Source: QIJE01 sp048541835 (GTDB lineage Bacteria; SZUA-79; Acidulodesulfobacterales; Acidulodesulfobacteraceae). From it: a stretch of DNA of 64,000 bases. A program made the position numbers and the translations under genes. Positions 58,665 to 64,000 of this stretch are shown piece after piece. Under the pieces are notes generated by a model. That model searched no databases. It worked only from the letters and a program-made list of their open reading frames with translations, and had not been told where the DNA came from. The stretch covers positions 62,001 to 126,000 of the forward strand of contig NZ_JBLEOY010000001.1 of assembly GCF_048541835.1 (NCBI RefSeq). The letters are read 5' to 3'. Positions within the stretch are counted from its first letter, which is position 1. Each line of letters starts with the position of its first letter.

Positions 58665-61625
58665 TCAATTTACCTCGACTACCGCATTACCGCCGCGGTT
58701 TTTGACATCGCATAATCTGTTGTAAATCTTAGAAATAAGTTCTTCAGGGGATTTTCCGTCTTTAGGAAAAGAGGCTACCACAAATGATGCAGTCAGCTTT
58801 CCGGATTTTAATTCTTCTTCTTTATAAAACGGATAATCTTTTATAACCTTGCAAAACCTGTGCGATACGTTAACAGCTGCTCCCTTTAACGTATTATTAA
58901 GGATCAATGCAAATTCGTCATAACCAAACCTTACTATTACATCAGAACCCCTCAAAAATTTTTTCAACATTTCGGCAATCTTTTTAAGAACGATATCCGA
59001 ATGAAAGTTGCCCGCGATATCGCAATATTCTTTAAAATTATCTATATCCAAAAAAACTACACTGAATACTATATTGTATCGTTTAGCCCTACTAACTTCC
59101 TGCGCAAGCCTTATATTAAAATAGTTATGATCCAAAAGCCCGGTAATTTCATCGAATAGCCCTGCTCTTTGCGGATATAGAATCTCCAGTTCCCTTATGG
59201 AACGACTCAATTCTTCTGCCGAAAAGGCTTTTTTCCCGATTACTCTTTCAATATTGCCGGAAAGCCTCAGCCTTTCTTCGACGGACAGATCCTTTGAGGT
59301 AATAATAAATATAGGGACTTGAGCCGATACAGGATGTTTTTTAATATTTTTCGCAACCTCGAATCCATCAATATCCGGCATGACCAAATCAAGCAATATT
59401 AAATCCGGCTTCAGCTCTATCGCCATCTTAAGTCCTTCCTCTCCGCTATATGCATGAAGTAGATTAAAACCTTCCGGCGTTAGGATTTTTTCAATCATTT
59501 TATGGACGACTGCTTCATCGTCAATTAATAAAATATTTACCTGCCTCCTTTTTCTTTTTGAAGTGAGCGTAAACTGAGACAGGGTTTGAATAAGTGTTTC
59601 CCTGCCTATAGGCTTTATAAGATAATCCGTTGCCCCAAGTGCAAACCCGAGGTCCTTATTATCTATAATACTCGTTATGATGGTGGGTATATTTTTTGTT
59701 TCTTTATCTGATTTTAGTTTGCTTAAAACCTCCCATCCGTCTTTTTTAGGTATCATTATATCTAAAAGTATGGCAAAAGGCTTTAGGCTCTTCGCCTTTT
59801 CTATTGCCTCAATACCGTCGTAAGCATGAGCTACGGAATATCCCGATTTGACTAAATTTATAGTAAAAAGCTCCGACGTAGGCCTGTCGTCCTCGACGAC
59901 AAGAACAAGGGGTTTGTTCCTTCTGATATTATTGTCTCTGAAAAAGGCCTTTGCGTCTACGGTTATCAGAGTATCTTCTGCTTTATCCAATTGTTGCGGA
60001 GACAGGGCGGTTTTGAGGGGATTGGGGAGTGTGAATGTAAAATTAGTAATTCCGTCTTGAACGGATTCAAAATCTATATGCCCGCCGTGAAGTTCGATAA
60101 TTTTTTTAGTAAGCGCCAGTCCAAGACCGGTACCCTCGTACTGTCTTGAATAATTGCCGTCCGCCTGGACGAATTCCTCAAATATTTTATTTTTAAAATC
60201 TTCGCTAATACCTATACCCCTGTTAACGACTTCTAATCGAACATACTCAAACACCTTGTCTTCGGAATTATCATATCTCTTTGACCTGAAGTTGGATGCG
60301 GTTTTAATGTCGAACGAGGGAAGGATATTTTTGCATACTATTTTTATTTCCGTATTTTCAAAGGAAAACTTAACGGCATTGCTCAATAAATTATACATTA
60401 TCTGCTTGAATTTAATTCTGTCGGAATATAGTTTATAGTCTTTCCCGCAATTGTTGTCGATAGAGATAGAAATGTTTTTCTTGTCTGCAAGGGACTGCAA
60501 GACTAATATAACCTCACCCAAGGCCTCATTTAACGGAAACACCGAATATTCCAAAGAAAACATCCCTGCCTCTATTTTTGAGATGTCGAGTATATTATTT
60601 ATCAACTGAAGCAGATGCTTTCCGGATATTAAAATATTATTAATGTATTTTTTGTATTTTTCGCTCAAATCGACCGAATCTACAAGCAGGTCGGAATAGC
60701 CTATGATAGCGTTAAGAGGCGTCCTTAGTTCGTGGGACATATTCGCGATAAATTTAGATTTTAACTCATTTGCCCTTGCAAGCTCCTTATTACTTTTCTC
60801 AAGCTGCTTTGTCCTTTCTATAACTTTATACTCGAGACTTTCATTAAGCTCTTTAAGCTTATTTTCATGGATCCTTTTTTCGGTAATATCTTTAGATATT
60901 CCGATTGTCCCGATTATTTCACCGGCTTTGTTTAAAATACGAGATATAGTGAGGGAAATGTCAATGACAGTTCCATCCTTTTTTTTTAGAACGGTTTCAT
61001 GATTCGCGATAAATTCATCATTTTTAAGTTTTTCAAAAATATCGCTCCTTTCTTCCGGATTAATATAAAAATCGGAGGCTTTTTTTCCGATGACCTCTCT
61101 TTTAGAATAACCGAGTATATTCTCTCCGCCTTTATTAAACTCGGTAATAATCCCGCGACAATCGGTAACCATTATCATATCGAATGAATCGTCAAGGATA
61201 TTCTGAAAGTATGCCTTCCCTTCCTTCAATTGACTGATGACGTTCTCTTTGTCTATCTGGCTTTTATGTTTATCATAAAGAAGATCGTAAATTAATTTAG
61301 AGCTGATTGAGTTGATTATCTCTACTTCACGATCGTGAAGAGCCATAAGTTCCGGCAGCTCCAGTTCTGTTTTTCCGGTTAAATTCAAAATTATATTAAA
61401 ATTTATGCCGTTATCTTTTACTTCTTTTATGGTCTTAAAACATCTGATATTTATTTTTTTTGCATATAAAACTCCTTCTTTTGTTAAATTTCTGGCTACA
61501 AGAGCGACCGTTACGACGTTTTTGTCGTCCAAAAACATTTCCATGAGAGTTTTAGCGGCATTTCCGCCACCGTAAATCAGTATCTTAGCCATAACGCCAT
61601 TTATAAAATTGCTATCTTTTTTCAA
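58665..61625 (-). CDS. Hybrid histidine kinase: Rossmann-like - PAS - HisKA - HATPase - REC - REC - GGDEF-like
   Basis: A 986-residue multi-domain sensor. Residues ~10-125 form a nucleotide-binding-like domain (KILIYGGGNAAKTLMEMF). PAS is ~135-250, with a coiled coil to ~290. The phospho-accepting His is in FIANMSHELRTPLNAIIG. The ATPase has NLLSNAVKFS and GTGLGLALTKKI. Two REC domains follow (ILLDIMIPKKDGWEV and LILLDLVMPDIDGFEV), then a GGDEF-type domain (~830-986) with motif GYDEF in place of GGDEF. No transmembrane segment is visible, so sensing is cytoplasmic. Neighbouring CheY-like proteins may share its phosphorelay. Confidence 0.88.
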   Translation of the reverse strand: MKKDSNFINGVMAKILIYGGGNAAKTLMEMFLDDKNVVTVALVARNLTKEGVLYAKKINIRCFKTIKEVKDNGINFNIILNLTGKTELELPELMALHDREVEIINSISSKLIYDLLYDKHKSQIDKENVISQLKEGKAYFQNILDDSFDMIMVTDCRGIITEFNKGGENILGYSKREVIGKKASDFYINPEERSDIFEKLKNDEFIANHETVLKKKDGTVIDISLTISRILNKAGEIIGTIGISKDITEKRIHENKLKELNESLEYKVIERTKQLEKSNKELARANELKSKFIANMSHELRTPLNAIIGYSDLLVDSVDLSEKYKKYINNILISGKHLLQLINNILDISKIEAGMFSLEYSVFPLNEALGEVILVLQSLADKKNISISIDNNCGKDYKLYSDRIKFKQIMYNLLSNAVKFSFENTEIKIVCKNILPSFDIKTASNFRSKRYDNSEDKVFEYVRLEVVNRGIGISEDFKNKIFEEFVQADGNYSRQYEGTGLGLALTKKIIELHGGHIDFESVQDGITNFTFTLPNPLKTALSPQQLDKAEDTLITVDAKAFFRDNNIRRNKPLVLVVEDDRPTSELFTINLVKSGYSVAHAYDGIEAIEKAKSLKPFAILLDIMIPKKDGWEVLSKLKSDKETKNIPTIITSIIDNKDLGFALGATDYLIKPIGRETLIQTLSQFTLTSKRKRRQVNILLIDDEAVVHKMIEKILTPEGFNLLHAYSGEEGLKMAIELKPDLILLDLVMPDIDGFEVAKNIKKHPVSAQVPIFIITSKDLSVEERLRLSGNIERVIGKKAFSAEELSRSIRELEILYPQRAGLFDEITGLLDHNYFNIRLAQEVSRAKRYNIVFSVVFLDIDNFKEYCDIAGNFHSDIVLKKIAEMLKKFLRGSDVIVRFGYDEFALILNNTLKGAAVNVSHRFCKVIKDYPFYKEEELKSGKLTASFVVASFPKDGKSPEELISKIYNRLCDVKNRGGNAVVEVN

Positions 61626-61664
61626 ACTAAATAAAAATCTCCTTTAATCATAGATAATTTTATC

Positions 61665-62069
61665 TTACAGATCCTTTTCTAATAGAATGCCGATTTTTTC
61701 CATCAATGAGCTTTTTTCTATAGGTTTTGTTGCATAATCGTCCGCACCCGCGGCAAAACTTTTGTCCACAGCTTCGCTGCTGCTTAACGCACTGAGCATT
61801 AATATCGGGATTCTCTCGTAAATCTTACGTATTGCTTTAAGAACGTCTATTCCGTTAATCTTTGGAATCATAATGTCTATTATTATAAGGTCAAAAATGC
61901 AATCGTCCGTTATTTTATCTAATGCTTCTTTGCCATTTTCAGCTATAACTACGCCGGCATCTAATGAAGACTGGATGATGATTTTTAAAAGTTCCGAATG
62001 CATCTTGTTATCTTCGACAATAAGTATGCGCTTATAAGAATTACCTACTTTATGCAATGAATTTATCAT
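61665..62069 (-). CDS. Single-domain response regulator
   Basis: A 134-residue REC protein: ILIVEDNKMHSELL at ~15-28, phospho-Asp in LIIIDIMIPKING, switch residue in ILMLSALSSSEAV and lysine in YATKPIEK. There is no output domain. It stands 39 bases upstream of the hybrid-kinase gene on the same strand, so the two probably form one signalling operon with the 58621 regulator. Confidence 0.88.
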   Translation of the reverse strand: MINSLHKVGNSYKRILIVEDNKMHSELLKIIIQSSLDAGVVIAENGKEALDKITDDCIFDLIIIDIMIPKINGIDVLKAIRKIYERIPILMLSALSSSEAVDKSFAAGADDYATKPIEKSSLMEKIGILLEKDL

Positions 62070-62134
62070 AATTCTTAATTATTTTAAATTTATGCCGTTA
62101 CATTACTTCAAGCAACACGTTAGATATATTCTTA

Positions 62135-62497
62135 CTACATATTAGACCTATTTTCTATTTCCTCTGCATTTGTCTTGCAAATAATGCACATAGTCGCCTC
62201 CGGTCTCGATTCTAATCGCTTTTCCGATATCTCTCCGCTACAACCTTCGCATATGCCGTATGTTCCGTTTTCTATCCTTTTTAACGCTTCCTCTATTTTA
62301 GGTATAAGTTTCCTTTCTCTGTCTCTTATTCTTAATTCGAAGTTTCTATCGGATTCCAGCGTGGCTCTATCGGTAGGATCTGGAAAATTATCATCTTCTT
62401 TCGTCATCGTATCAACGGTTTTTAGGGCTTCGTTCAGCAAAGATTCCAATTTTTTATTAAGTACCGTTTTAAAATATAATAATCTTTCTTCTGTCAC
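62135..62497 (-). CDS. DksA/TraR-type zinc-finger protein
   Basis: A 120-residue protein of the DksA fold, which binds the RNA polymerase secondary channel and modulates promoters with ppGpp. A coiled-coil pair precedes the finger with the acidic tip DPTDRATLESDRN. The C4 zinc finger is YGICEGCSGEIS, then TMCIICKTNAEE. A TYGxCExCGxxI start is the classical signature. Both coiled-coil and finger are complete. It could be DksA itself or a paralogue. Confidence 0.88.
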   Translation of the reverse strand: MTEERLLYFKTVLNKKLESLLNEALKTVDTMTKEDDNFPDPTDRATLESDRNFELRIRDRERKLIPKIEEALKRIENGTYGICEGCSGEISEKRLESRPEATMCIICKTNAEEIENRSNM

Positions 62498-62572
62498 CGG
62501 CGGTTTTCCTCTATATTCTCCATTAATTTATTTTTTAGCAAGCACAATTATATCATATTTTTATGATTACTA

Positions 62573-63637
62573 TTAATAAAATTTTATTATATTATAGTCA
62601 TTAATCCTTTGAGCGGGAATAAACCCAGCATCTTTAATAAGCCCTACCATCATTTTCTCATCTATCGTACTATTGGACGTACCGGCGGCTTTAACTACAT
62701 TTTCTTCTATCATGGTTGAGCCCATATCGTTAGCGCCGAAACTTAAAGCGACCTGACCCATTTTTGCGCCCTGCGTAACCCATGACGCCTGAATATTATC
62801 GAAATTATCTAAAACTATCCTTGAAATAGCAAGCACCTTGAGATAATAATGTCCGTAAACCCCTCTGGGATTCAACGCCGTATTTTTGCCCTGAAAACTC
62901 CATGGAATAAAGGCTTTAAAACCGCCGGTTCTGTCTTGAAGATTCCGTAGCTTAAAAAGATGCCCGATTATATCTTCGTCGGTCTCTACGGTTCCGAACA
63001 TCATGGTTGCAGACGAATTCAACCCGGATAGATGTACTTCCTCCATGACCCCTAACCACTCATCGACGTTAATCTTATTTGGGCTAATCTTTCTCCTTAC
63101 CTTATCAGATAATATTTCTGCACCGCCGCCCGGCACGGAAGAAAGCCCCGCTTTTTTCAAAAGACGAATTACTTCTTTGACAGTAATACCGCTTAAGTCC
63201 GCAAAATAAGCAATCTCGGGGGGAGAAAAGGCGTGAATGTGGATATCGAATTTACCCTTAATTTCACGCAAGAGGGTTAGATAATAATCAAAATCGAGAG
63301 CCGGATTTAACCCTCCCTGAAGTAAAATCTGGGATCCGCACAACTCTTTAGTTTCCCTAATTTTGTCGAATATTTCCTCCATAGACAGAACATAAGCATC
63401 TTTGGATCCCGGTTTTCTATAAAATGCGCAAAATTTGCACTCCGACGTGCATACATTGGTATAATTTATATTTCTGTCTACTATAAAGGTAACAATATTT
63501 TTAGGATGTTTATATTTTCTATAGTCGTCTGCCATTTTTCCCAACTCAAGCAGGTTCTTATTTCTAAATAGATAGAGCGCTTCGCTATTGCTTATTCTCG
63601 CCTGCATTTCTTTATTCACCGTTTTATTTTTTCTCAT
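62573..63637 (-). CDS. mqnC: Cyclic dehypoxanthine futalosine synthase MqnC
   Basis: Radical SAM enzyme of the futalosine menaquinone pathway. The 354-residue product has IVDRNINYTNVCTSECKFCAFYR (cluster cysteines near 63, 67, 70), HIHAFSPPEI, the hallmark LSSVPGGGAEIL, PWSFQGKNTAL and QASWVTQGAKMGQVALSFGANDMGSTMIEENVV. PGGGAEIL and the GANDMG end separate it from CofH and MqnE. It lies immediately downstream of the fliI fragment. MqnA, B, D and E are not in the window. Confidence 0.95.
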   Translation of the reverse strand: MRKNKTVNKEMQARISNSEALYLFRNKNLLELGKMADDYRKYKHPKNIVTFIVDRNINYTNVCTSECKFCAFYRKPGSKDAYVLSMEEIFDKIRETKELCGSQILLQGGLNPALDFDYYLTLLREIKGKFDIHIHAFSPPEIAYFADLSGITVKEVIRLLKKAGLSSVPGGGAEILSDKVRRKISPNKINVDEWLGVMEEVHLSGLNSSATMMFGTVETDEDIIGHLFKLRNLQDRTGGFKAFIPWSFQGKNTALNPRGVYGHYYLKVLAISRIVLDNFDNIQASWVTQGAKMGQVALSFGANDMGSTMIEENVVKAAGTSNSTIDEKMMVGLIKDAGFIPAQRINDYNIIKFY

Positions 63638-63657
63638 TATATTAAAATATGTTTTTT

Positions 63658-64000
63658 CTAATTTAGTAGAGTTTCCAATCCCCTTATGCTTTCATAGAAC
63701 GAATATTTCTTATCGGGGGTCTGTCTGATAAAATCTTCTATCTTTTCTATCCGGTCTATGGCAAAATCTATTTTTTCATTAGAACCCTTAGAGTATGCAC
63801 CTATATTTATAAGGTCCTCGTTTATCCTATAAACGGATGCTACGTTTAAAACATCCCTTGCTTTAAGCAAATGTTCGTCAGAAACGATGTCCGGCATAAC
63901 CCTTGATAAGCTATTAAGTACGTCTATCGCCGGAAAAACTCCATTCTCGGCAATCTTTCTAGAGAGAACAATGTGCCCGTCAAGAATAGACCTGACGGTA
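63658..64000 (-). CDS. fliI: Flagellar export ATPase FliI, 3' part only
   Basis: The frame enters from beyond the right edge and ends at 63658. Its first visible residues read VRSILDGHIVLSRKIAENG then FPAIDVLNSLSRVMPDIV, and later ARDVLNVASVYRINEDLINIGAYSKGS. This is the C-terminal third of FliI/type III secretion ATPases. The FliI-type IGAYSKGS and the VRSILDGHIVLSR match flagellar rather than F1 ATPases. Walker motifs are outside the window. It indicates flagellar genes to the right. Confidence 0.88.
   Translation of the reverse strand, partial: TVRSILDGHIVLSRKIAENGVFPAIDVLNSLSRVMPDIVSDEHLLKARDVLNVASVYRINEDLINIGAYSKGSNEKIDFAIDRIEKIEDFIRQTPDKKYSFYESIRGLETLLN

Noticed and set aside
1..64000. 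CRISPR arrays, insertion sequences, rRNA genes or origins of replication
   Set aside because: No regularly spaced direct repeats, transposase frames with inverted ends, rRNA-like sequence or DnaA-box cluster was seen.

Overview
The window looks like a chromosome segment of an AT-rich, Gram-negative, probably anaerobic or microaerophilic bacterium. Evidence for an outer membrane and LPS: a heptose-phosphate adenylyltransferase, a VirB-type envelope-spanning secretion system, lipoproteins. Other traits seen are Tat export, a flagellar export ATPase (FliI) at the right edge, menaquinone synthesis by the futalosine route (MqnC), selenocysteine decoding (tRNA-Sec), a mercuric reductase and a C5-type haem gene (HemL). 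The gene order ybbR-glmM-pdxJ-acpS-nnr-CBS-tsaE-(lpd)-lysC-cimA resembles Geobacter-type Desulfobacterota from memory. A lineage such as the acidophilic Acidulodesulfobacterales would fit, but this is an inference and no marker in the window proves it.

Layout. 1-10.4 kb: a tightly packed plus-strand run for cell-wall precursor, PLP, holo-ACP, NAD(P)HX repair, tRNA t6A, dihydrolipoamide, aspartate-family and isoleucine (citramalate) synthesis. 10.4-14.2 kb: class II aldolase, tRNA-Sec, TatA, tRNA-Ser, RfaE2 and a Bax-inhibitor-like membrane protein. 14.3-16.9 kb: an accessory patch with a DEDD exonuclease, a very AT-rich sulfotransferase-like gene, a frameshifted ATPase/DUF4325-type pseudogene and a small secreted orphan. 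16.9-32.9 kb: mostly minus-strand housekeeping genes (CbiB, GH57, PHP, MiaB, HU, PriA, two radical SAM proteins, HemL, cytochrome c). 33-36.5 kb: site-2 protease, ScpA, and MerA behind a MerR-type promoter. 36.5-39.6 kb: a TPP-riboswitch operon that runs cofH-like - thiS - thiG - rluB. 39.6-43.0 kb: a secreted protein, an EamA exporter divergent from a LysR regulator, and a nitroreductase.

43.2-56.2 kb is a thirteen-gene minus-strand type IV secretion operon: VirB2, B3, B4, B5/TrbJ, B6/TrbL, B8, B10, a MoxR-family AAA+ ATPase, VirD4, a small membrane protein, VirB9-like, lipoprotein and VirB1. No VirB11 ATPase or relaxase is recognisable. 56.4-64 kb: a small charged protein, a short DnaJ, a thioesterase, response regulators, a large hybrid kinase with an unusual N-terminal Rossmann-like domain and a GYDEF motif, a DksA-like protein, MqnC and the 3' part of fliI.

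Two things stand out. First, a CofH-type tyrosine-cleaving radical SAM enzyme sits where ThiH or ThiO would be expected in a thiamine operon, under a TPP riboswitch. This suggests a non-orthologous source of dehydroglycine for ThiG. Second, the T4SS carries a MoxR/RavA-like AAA+ ATPase translationally coupled to both VirB10 and VirD4, and has no recognisable VirB11.
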